Source: Bacteroidales bacterium
GTDB lineage: Bacteria > Bacteroidota > Bacteroidia > Bacteroidales > JAFGHD01
DNA length: 64,000 bases
NCBI GenBank assembly: GCA_016939365.1
Contig: JAFGHD010000020.1
Location: forward strand, 1-64,000
Reading direction: 5' to 3'
Part shown: positions 7,932 through 17,137 of the stretch, in pieces
Numbering within the stretch: position 1 is the first letter of the stretch
Layout of the letters: each line of letters opens with the position of its first letter
The notes under the pieces: generated by a model
What the model saw: the letters and a program-made list of their open reading frames with translations, nothing else
Told to the model about the DNA's origin: nothing
Databases searched by the model: none
Translations under genes and position numbers: made by a program

Positions 7932-9389
7932 TCATTTCACGGCGGGTACCGCCCTGAGTGTTTCCACAAGGAATTCCCAGAATCGGGCCACGGTTCCGAT
8001 ATGTACCTTTTCATCCGGTGAATGAGGATATCGTATGGTAGGTCCGAAGGAGATCATGTCCCATCCGGGATAGGCAGACCCTAAAATACCGCACTCCAGC
8101 CCGGCGTGTATGGCCTTGACCTGAGGTATCTTTCCCCATTTCCTGTTATACACATCCTTCATGATACCGAGTATTTCCGATTCAGGATTGGGCTTCCAAC
8201 CCGGATATTGTCCGTCCATAACGACCTCGGCACCGGCCAGGCTGAAAACGGAGGCCACCATATGCTCCAGATCCTCCTTCGCTGAGTCCACGGAACTGCG
8301 GAGCAGGCATTGTACTTTCACCTCACCATTACCGGATTTGACGATGGCCAGGTTGGTGGAGGTCTCCACAAGGCCGGGCATGGAGTCATTCATCCGGATC
8401 ACCCCATTGGGACAGCCGTAAACGGAGAGGATCAGACTCTCCTGCGTGGCAGAATCCATCACAAATGTGGGTTTACCCGTCTCTTCAGCGGTGATCCTCA
8501 GATCAGGTTCGGTGACCTTTAATTCGGCCTTCACTGTCTGTTCAAATTCCCTGATGCACTCAAGCAACTTCTCCTTGTTTGCCATAGGGACTGTAATGAC
8601 GGCAAATGACTCCCTGGGTATGGCATTTCTCAGATTTCCGCCGTCAACGGAGGACATCCGCACTCCGTGCTTTCCCGCTGCATGGCGGAGGTATCGGAAC
8701 AACACCTTGTTCGAGTTTCCCCTGCCAATACCGATATCGAGTCCGGAGTGACCGCCTTTCAATCCGACCACTTTGATACGGAGGGCCACATGATCCGAAG
8801 GGACCGGCTCCTGCTGATACCTGAACTTCATGTTGGCATTGGTACCGCCCGCACATCCGATATAGAGCTCGCCTTCATCCTCGGAATCCATGTTAAGCAG
8901 GATATGCCCGTCAAGAAGTCCCGGTTTCAGATGGAATGCACCGGTCATACCGGTTTCCTCATCCACCGTGAACAATCCCTCCACCGGGCCGTGGGGGATA
9001 TCCTTTGATTCGAGAATGGCCAGGGCAGCCGCAACGCCGATCCCGTTGTCCGATCCCAGGGTAGTTCCCCTCGCGGTCACCCACTCCCCATCCACATAGG
9101 CATCTATCGGATCCTTCTCGAAATCATGGTCTGTATCACTGTTCTTTTGCGGAACGATATCAAGATGACCCTGAAGGATCACTCCTTTCCGGTTTTCCAT
9201 CCCGGGTGACGCCGGTTTTTTGATGATCACATTACCCACGTCGTCCACATGGGTTTTCAATCCCAGTCTTTCCCCGAATTGTTTTACATATTCCACAGCT
9301 TTGGCCTCATGGCCAGACGGCCTGGGGATACTGACGAGGTCATGAAAGAATTTCCAGAGCAACTGGGGCTCCAAATGTTTTATTTCCAT
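7932..9389 (-). CDS. pepD: Aminoacyl-histidine dipeptidase (Xaa-His dipeptidase, M20C)
   Basis: Hydrolyses dipeptides, including Xaa-His such as carnosine; cytoplasmic dinuclear-zinc enzyme. The M20 metal-binding motifs are clear: QGHLDIVP (His75), GSDNGIGVA (Asp114 bridging), DEETGMTG (Glu144 catalytic, Glu145 ligand) and NMDSEDEGE. The C-terminal histidine falls in KAIHAGLECG. The length of 485 residues matches PepD. The start is chosen at MEIKHLEPQLLW, which aligns with the family N-terminus. It lies 37 bases after the stop of an MFS transporter gene on the same strand, which may supply its substrates. Confidence 0.92.
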   Translation of the reverse strand: MEIKHLEPQLLWKFFHDLVSIPRPSGHEAKAVEYVKQFGERLGLKTHVDDVGNVIIKKPASPGMENRKGVILQGHLDIVPQKNSDTDHDFEKDPIDAYVDGEWVTARGTTLGSDNGIGVAAALAILESKDIPHGPVEGLFTVDEETGMTGAFHLKPGLLDGHILLNMDSEDEGELYIGCAGGTNANMKFRYQQEPVPSDHVALRIKVVGLKGGHSGLDIGIGRGNSNKVLFRYLRHAAGKHGVRMSSVDGGNLRNAIPRESFAVITVPMANKEKLLECIREFEQTVKAELKVTEPDLRITAEETGKPTFVMDSATQESLILSVYGCPNGVIRMNDSMPGLVETSTNLAIVKSGNGEVKVQCLLRSSVDSAKEDLEHMVASVFSLAGAEVVMDGQYPGWKPNPESEILGIMKDVYNRKWGKIPQVKAIHAGLECGILGSAYPGWDMISFGPTIRYPHSPDEKVHIGTVARFWEFLVETLRAVPAVK

Positions 9390-9426
9390 AATTCTGAACT
9401 ATTTATGATGTTATTGAACCCGTTCA

Positions 9427-10974
9427 TTACAATGGTTTCTGGATATTGGGGTTTTCAAGACCGTATCCTTTCCTTTTGTCCACAACTTTGAGCAACAAGG
9501 CGAATATAAGGGAAGAAAGGCTGAGGCCCACGAAGATCATCCAGGTGGTTGTATAGTTGTACATCGGTATCTCTCCGGCCTCCCTGAGCCGGATGATGAT
9601 GTTCGATACTTCGGTTGAAGTAAAGCTGGTGATGCTGCTGATCTTCCCTTCGTCCATCATTGCCTGGATGATGGGCTGGGCAGTTTCCGGTATGTTGCCG
9701 CTGATCAGGTTTTCACGGTACTGGGTGATGGCGGCCGACACATCCGGGTTGGTCTTTTCGAGTACTTTCCCGATAGTTGTAGGCACCAGCCACAATCCGA
9801 TATTCTGTATCCAGAAGATCAGGGCGTACGCAGTCCCGAGGAGGCTTTCCGGGATGATCTTGGGCACGGAGGGCCACATGGCCGAAGGTACCAGAGAAAA
9901 ACCTATACCCAGAAGAATTACCGCAAAAATGGCCAGACCCGGGTATGTCAGCCCGGGGATGAACAAAATGACATGCACAATGATCAGCAATACGGCTCCA
10001 AGTATCATGATGCTGGCACCCTTTCCCTTTCTGTCATAAAGATTTCCAAAGAACGGGGTCAGGAACAGGGTACCGAAAGGAAGAAGGCTTGGAATATAAC
10101 TGGCAAAATTCATGGATATGCCGTACTTATTGAACATAAGGTCTGTACCATATTTATAGAAGGGAAACACCGCCGAATAAAACAGTACGCAAAGTATTGC
10201 GATCAGCCAGAATCCAACGCTGGAAAAAATCTTTCCGATATCGGAAAATTTGAATTGTTCTTCACTGAAATCGGGGTTGGCTCCTTTGGTTTCCTTTTCG
10301 AGTCTGACATCCATAAAGAAATAGACAATGAATGTGATGAGTCCGATACAGAGCAGGATGGCACCGATGAGGATGGATGTCGGGATCGATGTATTTCTGG
10401 CTACCACCGGAGCGAATGCCATGGCTGCGAAAGTGCCGAGACGGGCACAGGCCATCTCCAGTCCCATTGCGAGGGCCAGTTCCCTTCCCTTGAACCACTT
10501 CACGATCACCCTTGACACCGTAATTCCCGCAAATTCGACACCTACCCCAAAAAGGGCATAGCCCAGACAAGCGCCCAGTACCTGGGGTGTGAATGCAACC
10601 GTTTTGAACTCATCAAAAACAAAAAAGTGTATCTCACCAACAGCCGGAAGATACTTCACGGAATAATATTTGATCCCTGCACCTATGACCATAATGACGG
10701 CAGATGCTATACCGGATATTCTCATGCCGATCTTATCCAATACGATTCCGGCTATGATCAGCATAAACAGAAAAACGTTGAACCATCCATAGGCTCCGGT
10801 CACATAACCGAAGTCGCTGCTGGTCCAACCCAGCTCGGATTCAAGCATCGGTTTCAGCGGAGATATGATCTCGGTGAACAGATAACCGGTTAACATGGTA
10901 AAGGCTACAATGGCAAGGGCGCTCCACCGTGCTACTTTGGATTCCCTCAGTGTCTTTTTGATCGCTTCGGTCAT
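9427..10974 (-). CDS. MFS transporter, MFSD1-like (possible dipeptide carrier)
   Basis: A 515-residue secondary transporter with about 12 membrane spans. After the first helix pair comes GAYGWFNVFLF followed by AGIVLDKIGMR, the MFS loop 2-3 signature. The second half has FWIQNIGLWLVP, which resembles the IQNxGL segment of animal MFSD1, a lysosomal dipeptide exporter. A soluble insertion of about 90 residues, rich in Ser/Thr and charged residues, precedes the last helix. It is followed 37 bases later by pepD, so uptake and hydrolysis of dipeptides is a plausible joint role. This substrate is inferred, not shown; an oxalate/formate-type or other carboxylate carrier is the alternative. Confidence 0.8.
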   Translation of the reverse strand: MTEAIKKTLRESKVARWSALAIVAFTMLTGYLFTEIISPLKPMLESELGWTSSDFGYVTGAYGWFNVFLFMLIIAGIVLDKIGMRISGIASAVIMVIGAGIKYYSVKYLPAVGEIHFFVFDEFKTVAFTPQVLGACLGYALFGVGVEFAGITVSRVIVKWFKGRELALAMGLEMACARLGTFAAMAFAPVVARNTSIPTSILIGAILLCIGLITFIVYFFMDVRLEKETKGANPDFSEEQFKFSDIGKIFSSVGFWLIAILCVLFYSAVFPFYKYGTDLMFNKYGISMNFASYIPSLLPFGTLFLTPFFGNLYDRKGKGASIMILGAVLLIIVHVILFIPGLTYPGLAIFAVILLGIGFSLVPSAMWPSVPKIIPESLLGTAYALIFWIQNIGLWLVPTTIGKVLEKTNPDVSAAITQYRENLISGNIPETAQPIIQAMMDEGKISSITSFTSTEVSNIIIRLREAGEIPMYNYTTTWMIFVGLSLSSLIFALLLKVVDKRKGYGLENPNIQKPL

Positions 10975-11124
10975 AGCCAGTTTGTTTGATTTTTTAGAGG
11001 ATTGAATGGGCGAAGATAATTAAATTCCTGATGCAGTTTTAACAGAAAAAATAGACGGTGGGTGGTATCTCCGTCATGGATCAGGTAAATTTAAGTGTCA
11101 TGCCGCGATACCGGCAATCTGGTA

Positions 11125-11763
11125 TCAGGTTCCGGGTATGTAAAGGAGCTTCTTGGTCCCGAAATAGGGTTCACTTATAAACTGCGATAATAAAAACACC
11201 TGTGCTCCAGGGTATGATCCGGATGATAGCTTCACCATGTCTCCGCCTGTAAGATACAGTACCCCGTTTCTGAGATCATTGAACTGCCTTCCGGAGAGCA
11301 GGGGGAAAGCCCATTGACAGAACTGCCTGATGGGTGCCACGGCACGACCGGTGATGAATTCAAAACGGTCTTTCATCTCTTCAGCACGGATATGACATGG
11401 ATTCACGTTAGGGATTCCCAGTTGACGGACGATCTCATAAACTGCAATGATTTTCTTGGCAGTAGAGTCAATAAGCGTGAATTCACAATCGGGGAACAAT
11501 ACCGCAAGGGGGATACCGGGAAAACCGCCTCCCGTACCGATATCCAGGATGCGGGTTCCCTTACTGAACCGGATCACCCGTGATATGGACATGGAAGGCA
11601 CCACATGATGCAGGAAGAGATGATCCATATCCTTCCTCGATATTAAATTGATACGGGCATTCCACTCCTGATAAAGAGCCTCCATCGCCAGGATAACTGA
11701 CCGTTGGTGATCCGTCAGTTCCGGAAAGTACTTCATGACGGCATCCATCGTATCGGATCTCAT
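11125..11763 (-). CDS. rsmG: 16S rRNA (guanine-527-N7) methyltransferase
   Basis: Methylates G527 of 16S rRNA with S-adenosylmethionine. The SAM site ILDIGTGGGFPGIPLAVLFP is typical, followed by LIDSTAKKI and the later TGRAVAPI segment. The N-terminal helix pair contains EWNARINLISRKD, matching the family's WNxxxNLTxxxx region. The length of 212 residues is normal. A second in-frame ATG five codons in (MDAVMKYF) is also possible. The 150 bases between this gene and the MFS gene downstream hold no recognisable terminator. Confidence 0.93.
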   Translation of the reverse strand: MRSDTMDAVMKYFPELTDHQRSVILAMEALYQEWNARINLISRKDMDHLFLHHVVPSMSISRVIRFSKGTRILDIGTGGGFPGIPLAVLFPDCEFTLIDSTAKKIIAVYEIVRQLGIPNVNPCHIRAEEMKDRFEFITGRAVAPIRQFCQWAFPLLSGRQFNDLRNGVLYLTGGDMVKLSSGSYPGAQVFLLSQFISEPYFGTKKLLYIPGT

Positions 11764-11895
11764 CTGACTCCAGGTTTTGCAATGATGAATTCCCTCGCGA
11801 AGATAAGCTGTATGAGCCGGAACTGCATCAACCGCCTGAGATTATAACTGGTCATGTCAGGTCGGATATGCCGGTTAGGAAGAACTGTTTTCGGG

Positions 11896-13080
11896 TCAGG
11901 ATGATGCGGGGATCAATGGCAGGAAAAAACAGACTTCACTCCCCGAGCCTTTCACGCTTTGTATTTTGATGGTGCCCCCGTTTCTCTCAATGAATTCCCT
12001 GGAAAGCATAAAGCCCAGGCCTGAACCTGTCTCGCTTTCTGTCCCGCGGGTAGTATAAGGCTTTGAAGAATGATAGAGCTTCTCGATTTCAGCTTCAGAC
12101 ATTCCCACGCCATTATCCTTGACACTGATCATGACTTCATCGGTCGACTTTCTGGAACTGACGTTGATCATCCCACCTCTCCCGGTGAATTTGATGGCAT
12201 TGGTCAGGATGTTCCTCAATACCGTAGTCAGCATATATTCATCGCCATCAACAACCAGATCCGGGGGAATGTCGGATATGATCCGGATGTCTTTGCTGTC
12301 GGCCAATCCGGCCAATAACTGCAGGTTTTCATCCACCAGGCTTTTGACCCGGACGGTTTGGTGAGCCGGTCCGGACTCAATATCGGAAAGCCTGGCCCAG
12401 AATTGGAAATTCTCGATCAGTTCGTGTATGGAAGCCGCAGAGCGCCTGACGCTTGTCAGTAGATCCCGCATCTCTTTCATTCCTTCCGTTCCAGGATCAT
12501 CCAGCATCAGATCCATGAGTACCCGGATGTTACCTACCGGTGCTTTCAGGTCATGTACAAGGATCGAAAAGATCTTCTCGCGGGTAAGTTCACCGAATTG
12601 TATGGGGCGGTCTGCCTCCGGAGGAACGGAAAGTGGCTCATCCACAGAAGCCGGGGGCATTCCATCCGGATATTCCTGAAGATAATAATGTTCAACAAGC
12701 GCAGCAACCAATCTGGAAAGTCTTTTGGCAGCCTCTTTCCGGCTGTTGTCACGATCATGCCATTCAAAGGAGACCTGCCTTGTTTCTCCCTGGTGAACCC
12801 GGTATGTGATTACCTGATATTTCTCTGATACAGGATCCCTGAGCACCTGTTTCAGCAATCCGGTCATCTTTCCATTCCGGCCTGCATTGACCATCACCAC
12901 ATGCACATTCTCAGCTCCACCCTTGCCCGCCAATCCATCAATCATATTGAAAGGGATGAGCATCAGCCGCCTATTGTCCAGAACCATCAGGCCGGTCATC
13001 AAGCTGATGTACCTGAACAGATACGGGTCATCATCCAGGATCACAACATTCCAGGTATTGTCGAATGTCATTTTCGCCAT
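11896..13080 (-). CDS. Soluble sensor histidine kinase with degenerate receiver-like N-terminus
   Basis: A 394-residue kinase without membrane spans, presumably cytoplasmic. The N-terminus (WNVVILDDDPYLFRYISLM) has the acidic pocket of a receiver domain. The segment that should carry the phospho-acceptor aspartate reads VHVVMVNAGRNG, with Asn instead. The dimerisation helix has FSILVHDLKAPVGN, with phospho-accepting His176. The ATPase domain has NILTNAIKFTGRGG (N box), VKDNGVGM (G1) and GSGLGFMLSREF (G2). No response regulator is adjacent, so its partner is encoded elsewhere. The input signal is unknown; the N-domain may be a protein-interaction module. Confidence 0.88.
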   Translation of the reverse strand: MAKMTFDNTWNVVILDDDPYLFRYISLMTGLMVLDNRRLMLIPFNMIDGLAGKGGAENVHVVMVNAGRNGKMTGLLKQVLRDPVSEKYQVITYRVHQGETRQVSFEWHDRDNSRKEAAKRLSRLVAALVEHYYLQEYPDGMPPASVDEPLSVPPEADRPIQFGELTREKIFSILVHDLKAPVGNIRVLMDLMLDDPGTEGMKEMRDLLTSVRRSAASIHELIENFQFWARLSDIESGPAHQTVRVKSLVDENLQLLAGLADSKDIRIISDIPPDLVVDGDEYMLTTVLRNILTNAIKFTGRGGMINVSSRKSTDEVMISVKDNGVGMSEAEIEKLYHSSKPYTTRGTESETGSGLGFMLSREFIERNGGTIKIQSVKGSGSEVCFFLPLIPASS

Positions 13081-13316
13081 ACGGATTCATCCCGATTTTC
13101 TATAACATCACCCAATCCTGTAATCATACCGGTCAGGTATTGAAAACTCGATGGAGTTGGAGAACAGCAACAATTATACCCAACTGAATAATGAAATGAT
13201 ACACAAAGCAATGTGTTGGACGGCAAGATGTGGGTCTTACAAAAAACCGAAAAGTCCTATTAAAACCGGATAGTATTTTAATAACAGTCTGGAATAATGG
13301 AAGAATTGAAAGCGAA

Positions 13317-13976
13317 TCACTTTGAAACGGCTCTGTTAAGAAACATGTTGAGGGGGACCATCGCCTGAAACAATTCCAGAATGGTCTCAGTTACTTCAGG
13401 CCTGACCAGCAGATCGTTTTCCAAAGGGTAAAATACATGATAACTCTTATATCTGATGTATTCCGCATGGATAAAATCCTCGGGAAATCCTCTCGGAATC
13501 TTCGCCAGCTGATCTCCGGCCAGTGATCCGAAGTATCCGATAAATGAATGGTCCCTGACGATTTCAAGAAACTCCTGAATGTTGATGAAGACATGCTCCC
13601 TGATTTTCTTCAGAACATCGGCCGGGGGCATGAAAACCCCACCGGCAACAAAGGAATTTTGGGGTTCGAGATGAATATAGTAACCTGCACGGCCTCCCGA
13701 CCTCCCTCCCTGCGAAATAAAACCGCCGAAGTTTGTTTTGTAGGGTGTTTTGTCCCTGGAAAAGCGGATATCCCTGTATATTCTGAATATACACTGCTTT
13801 GCGATCGGATAACCAACAGAGGGATCAAGCCTGATGATTCCCGGTATGATATTTTCAAGCAACTGCTCAAAGATTGCAAGTGCTTCCTGATACCTGGATT
13901 TGTTAGACTGAAACCACTCCTTGTCGTTATGATCCCTGAGATCGTGAAGAAAATTAAAAACAACTGAAATATCCAT
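13317..13976 (-). CDS. DUF2461 family protein
   Basis: A 219-residue protein of the DUF2461/TIGR02453 family, of unknown function. Family-like segments are NFLHDLRDHNDKEWFQSNKS at the N-terminus, FRIYRDIRFSRDKTPYKTNF in the middle, then GRAGYYIHLEP and the Phe-Val-Ala-Gly-Gly stretch. The open frame reaches back to 14051, but the promoter for this strand (14002-14009) lies inside that extension, so the start is MDISVV at 13976; MKSD at 13988 is the alternative. It is transcribed divergently from the barrel-protein pair. No signal peptide or membrane span is visible. Confidence 0.85.
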   Translation of the reverse strand: MDISVVFNFLHDLRDHNDKEWFQSNKSRYQEALAIFEQLLENIIPGIIRLDPSVGYPIAKQCIFRIYRDIRFSRDKTPYKTNFGGFISQGGRSGGRAGYYIHLEPQNSFVAGGVFMPPADVLKKIREHVFINIQEFLEIVRDHSFIGYFGSLAGDQLAKIPRGFPEDFIHAEYIRYKSYHVFYPLENDLLVRPEVTETILELFQAMVPLNMFLNRAVSK

Positions 13977-13987
13977 ATCAGATTTCA

Positions 13988-14017
13988 TTGATTTGTAACT
14001 GCAAATGTATATATTTG
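13988..14017 (+). promoter_or_regulatory. Promoter of the barrel-protein operon
   Basis: TTG (13988-13990), 19 bases, TATATTTG (14010-14017). Both boxes and the spacing fit the Bacteroidota consensus. Transcription should start near 14024, which makes the ATG at 14045 the first usable start of the next gene. Confidence 0.65.
14002..14009 (-). promoter_or_regulatory. -7 element for the DUF2461 gene
   Basis: Minus-strand TACATTTG, matching TAnnTTTG. It lies directly beside the plus-strand -7 box at 14010-14017, so the pair forms the near-palindrome CAAATGTATATATTTG. A candidate TTG (14036-14034) lies 24 bases away. Confidence 0.5.
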
Positions 14018-14044
14018 ACCTGCCAACCAGAACCAAATACCTGC

Positions 14045-14923
14045 ATGTCACTGCTGCCGAATACCTGCCGTGGCCTGGCAGCCTTCATGGAAGCCTTGAT
14101 CCTCATATTCACCCCCGAGTTCCTGTATCCTTCACATGACAAGACGGTTCAGGGTGCACGAGCCATCTCAATGGGTAATGCATCCGTTACAACATCAGAT
14201 TTCTGGTCGCTGCACAACAACCAGGCGGGGTTGGCCGGGCTGAAAAGTACCCAGGCAGGAATCTTCTGCCGGAATTTTTACCTGGTGGGAGAAATGAATT
14301 TCCAATCAGCCGGGGTAGCCATTCCTTCAGGGAGAGGCGCTCTTGGGCTCAGCATGTCGTATTTCGGATATTCGCAGTACAGCGAAAAAAAAATAGGCCT
14401 GGCATACAGCCACTCGCTCAGGGGGTCATTATCCGCAGGCATACAGCTGGACTACCTGCATACTCACATTTCAGAAGGATATGGCAACAACAGCCACCTG
14501 ACATGCGAAGCGGGGATGATTGCAAAGCTATCGGAGGAGTTGACCATAGCCGCTCATGTTTTCAATCCTCTGATGATCGGTGTCCGGCAAGACGAGGAAG
14601 AGCGGATTCCTGTCGTTTTCATTGCCGGGTTCTCATGGAGGCCCTCCGGGAAGATCATTACGGTTATTGAGGCCGAAAAGCATACCGGTTACAAACCCGC
14701 AATAAGGGCAGGAATGGAATATCTTCCTGATCTGTGTTTCCGGGTAAGGCTGGGATACACCACTCCTTCAGTGCCATCCGGCAGTGTCAGGAGTGTAATG
14801 GCTTCAATGTTCACCTTCGGTGCAGGATACACCCGGGGAAGGTTTGAAGTAAGCCTGGCCGCCACTTTACACCAGGCCATCGGCTGGTCACCTGCCTTCT
14901 CAGCGGTTTATTCATTCAGGTAA
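14045..14923 (+). CDS. PorV/PorQ-like outer-membrane beta-barrel protein
   Basis: About 292 residues from MSLLPNTCRG. A hydrophobic stretch near the N-terminus (LAAFMEALILIFTPEFL) is a likely signal peptide. It is followed by GARAISMGNASVTTSDFWSL, which resembles the start of PorV/PorQ proteins (GARxxGMGxAxVA). The rest alternates amphipathic beta strands and ends in an aromatic strand (FSAVYSFR), as outer-membrane barrels do. Some PorV-type proteins serve the type IX secretion system, but this one may be a generic barrel. It precedes the HhH barrel gene by 13 bases and shares its promoter, so the two may act together. The frame extends back to 13988 but the promoter excludes that start. Confidence 0.65.
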   Translation: MSLLPNTCRGLAAFMEALILIFTPEFLYPSHDKTVQGARAISMGNASVTTSDFWSLHNNQAGLAGLKSTQAGIFCRNFYLVGEMNFQSAGVAIPSGRGALGLSMSYFGYSQYSEKKIGLAYSHSLRGSLSAGIQLDYLHTHISEGYGNNSHLTCEAGMIAKLSEELTIAAHVFNPLMIGVRQDEEERIPVVFIAGFSWRPSGKIITVIEAEKHTGYKPAIRAGMEYLPDLCFRVRLGYTTPSVPSGSVRSVMASMFTFGAGYTRGRFEVSLAATLHQAIGWSPAFSAVYSFR

Positions 14924-14936
14924 ACAGATCACTTCG

Positions 14937-17090
14937 ATGGTAATCACCTCCAACCGGCACAGGATATTGAGATATTCAGCAATAACCCTACTGATTTCTC
15001 TTGCTGCTGCAGGGGAGGGTCAAATACCTGTCAGACCGGGTGTGGTTTATCTAACACATCTGTCCGATCCGCTGGAGATCATGGCTGAGGAGATGGAAGA
15101 TGAACCCGATTTCAACGACATGCTGGACGACCTCCTCTACTTCAGGGAGCATCCCCTGAGCATCAATACGGCCGGACGCGATGAACTTGAAAAGCTGATG
15201 ATCCTGACCCCCCGGCAGATCCACGACCTCCTCGCCTACCGGGAAACGTACGGCAGAATATTTTCGCTATCCGAGCTGTTGGTGATTCCCGGCTGGAGCA
15301 ATCAGGTACTCGACGGTATCAGCCCTTTCATTACCACAGACGCTGTTGCCGGTGAAAGGGTGTTCAGGCACCAGTACCTGTGGTCCGATGCACGGTTTGA
15401 ATTTCTCTCGCGTTACCAGCGTATTGTACAGAAAAAAAAGGGTTACCTGTCGTCTGACGATCCTTACTGGCGGGAGCATCCCGAAGCAGGTTACCTGGGT
15501 GATCCTTCACGGCTGCTGGTAAGGATGGGATATCGCTGCAGGGATGTGGTCCGAGCCGGGATGGTGGCTGAAAAAGATCCGGGTGAAGCCCTGCTCCGGG
15601 GAAGATGGAATGACACGATTGAAGAACTGATACATCCTTACTACCGCCAGGGTTTTGATTTCTATTCCGGATTTCTGATGATTCAACCCGGGGGGGCGTT
15701 CAAAAGGATCATCATTGGCGACTATCACCTTCAGTTCGGGCAGGGCCTCACCTTATGGAGCGGATTCAGCAATGTCAAGGCTATGGACGTCAGTTCATCC
15801 AGGCGTTATGCAACCGGGATCAAACCCCGCGCATCAGCTTCCGAGGCCGGCTTTTTCAGAGGGGGAGCTGTCACAGTGAATTGGAAAAAACTGGATGTCA
15901 GTATATTTCATTCCGACGACAAGGTTGATGCCCGTACGGTACAACCGGATGATAAACCCGGTGCAGAGTTGGAGATCACGTCTCTTGCAGACGACGGCCT
16001 TCACCGAACGGTTTCCGAGATCAGCCGTAAGGACAGGGCCCGGGTACGGCTGACAGGCACCAACCTCACGTATAAAAGAGACCGCTTTCAGGCCGGTATC
16101 ACAGGATTCACGAGTACGCTTCAGCCGGGGATAAAAAAGCCTTCAGAGCCTTACAAACGATTCGACATATACGGAAGCAATCAGTCCGCAATGGGAGCCG
16201 ATTACCAGTACCATTTCAGGAAGCTTTACCTGTTCGGCGAATGTGCTACCCATAATGGCATAGCTTGGGCCCTGCTGCAGGGGCTGATGTTCTTTCCCGA
16301 TCCCCGAGTATCCATTTCCGTTCTTTTCCGTCATTACCCGGCCGGCTACCGGAATATGTTCCAGCAATCTTTTGGCATCAACGAAAGAAGTGCCAACGAA
16401 CGGGGAATATACACGGCTTTGTCCCTGCTTGTCCATAAGTCATGGACATTGTATGCCCAGGTCGATACCTACCGGTTTCCATGGTTGAAATACCAGGTTC
16501 ATGGGCCGTCAGCCGGAAATGAATACATGATAAAAATCGACCATCATCCTTCAAGAACTCATTTTTTCTATTTCAGGATCAGACACCGGGAGAAGCTGGT
16601 CAATGAATCTGAAACCGGCAGTTATACGGTTCCATTAAGGGTGGAATCGATGACAAGCTTCAGGGTCAATGCGCAATATGCGCTATCCGGGTGCTGGGTA
16701 CTCAGAAACAGGCTGGAGATCGTGCGTCATTGCAGTGGGGAAATCCCTCCTGCCTTCGGATCACTTCTTTACCAGGACTTGCAGTGGAGTCATCCCTCAC
16801 AGAAATATTCAGCATCGACGCGCCTGGCAATCTTTGATACGGATTCCTACCATGAAAGAATATATGCCTATGAAAGCGATAATTTGTATTCTTACTCCAT
16901 TCCCGCTTATTATTACCGGGGATTAAGGTGTTACCTGCTTGTTCACCTCCGACCTGTCAAACACCTGGAATTCTGGTTCCGGATCGCACAAACCCTATAT
17001 ACAGACAGGCAACAGATTGGCACGGGTCTCGAAGAGATCCCGGGAGATCAGAAAAGCGAATGGAGTATTCAGATGCGTATCCGGCTGTAG
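14937..17090 (+). CDS. Helix-hairpin-helix domain outer-membrane barrel protein
   Basis: A 717-residue protein: signal peptide (about 1-28), then a ComEA-like double helix-hairpin-helix at about 73-135 (SINTAGRDELEKLMILTPRQ then IHDLLAYR, and LSELLVIPGW), then some 550 residues of alternating beta strands ending in WSIQMRIRL. The layout is that of an outer-membrane barrel with a periplasmic HhH domain. HhH domains bind DNA non-specifically, and ComEA uses one in DNA uptake; whether this protein binds DNA is not known. The family is widespread in Bacteroidota without an assigned function. It follows the PorV-like gene in the same operon and converges with the DUF349 gene, 47 bases away. Confidence 0.75.
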   Translation: MVITSNRHRILRYSAITLLISLAAAGEGQIPVRPGVVYLTHLSDPLEIMAEEMEDEPDFNDMLDDLLYFREHPLSINTAGRDELEKLMILTPRQIHDLLAYRETYGRIFSLSELLVIPGWSNQVLDGISPFITTDAVAGERVFRHQYLWSDARFEFLSRYQRIVQKKKGYLSSDDPYWREHPEAGYLGDPSRLLVRMGYRCRDVVRAGMVAEKDPGEALLRGRWNDTIEELIHPYYRQGFDFYSGFLMIQPGGAFKRIIIGDYHLQFGQGLTLWSGFSNVKAMDVSSSRRYATGIKPRASASEAGFFRGGAVTVNWKKLDVSIFHSDDKVDARTVQPDDKPGAELEITSLADDGLHRTVSEISRKDRARVRLTGTNLTYKRDRFQAGITGFTSTLQPGIKKPSEPYKRFDIYGSNQSAMGADYQYHFRKLYLFGECATHNGIAWALLQGLMFFPDPRVSISVLFRHYPAGYRNMFQQSFGINERSANERGIYTALSLLVHKSWTLYAQVDTYRFPWLKYQVHGPSAGNEYMIKIDHHPSRTHFFYFRIRHREKLVNESETGSYTVPLRVESMTSFRVNAQYALSGCWVLRNRLEIVRHCSGEIPPAFGSLLYQDLQWSHPSQKYSASTRLAIFDTDSYHERIYAYESDNLYSYSIPAYYYRGLRCYLLVHLRPVKHLEFWFRIAQTLYTDRQQIGTGLEEIPGDQKSEWSIQMRIRL

Positions 17091-17137
17091 CAATTTCCGG
17101 AGATGAGTACACTGCAGCAATCCCGGCTGGAATGCCG

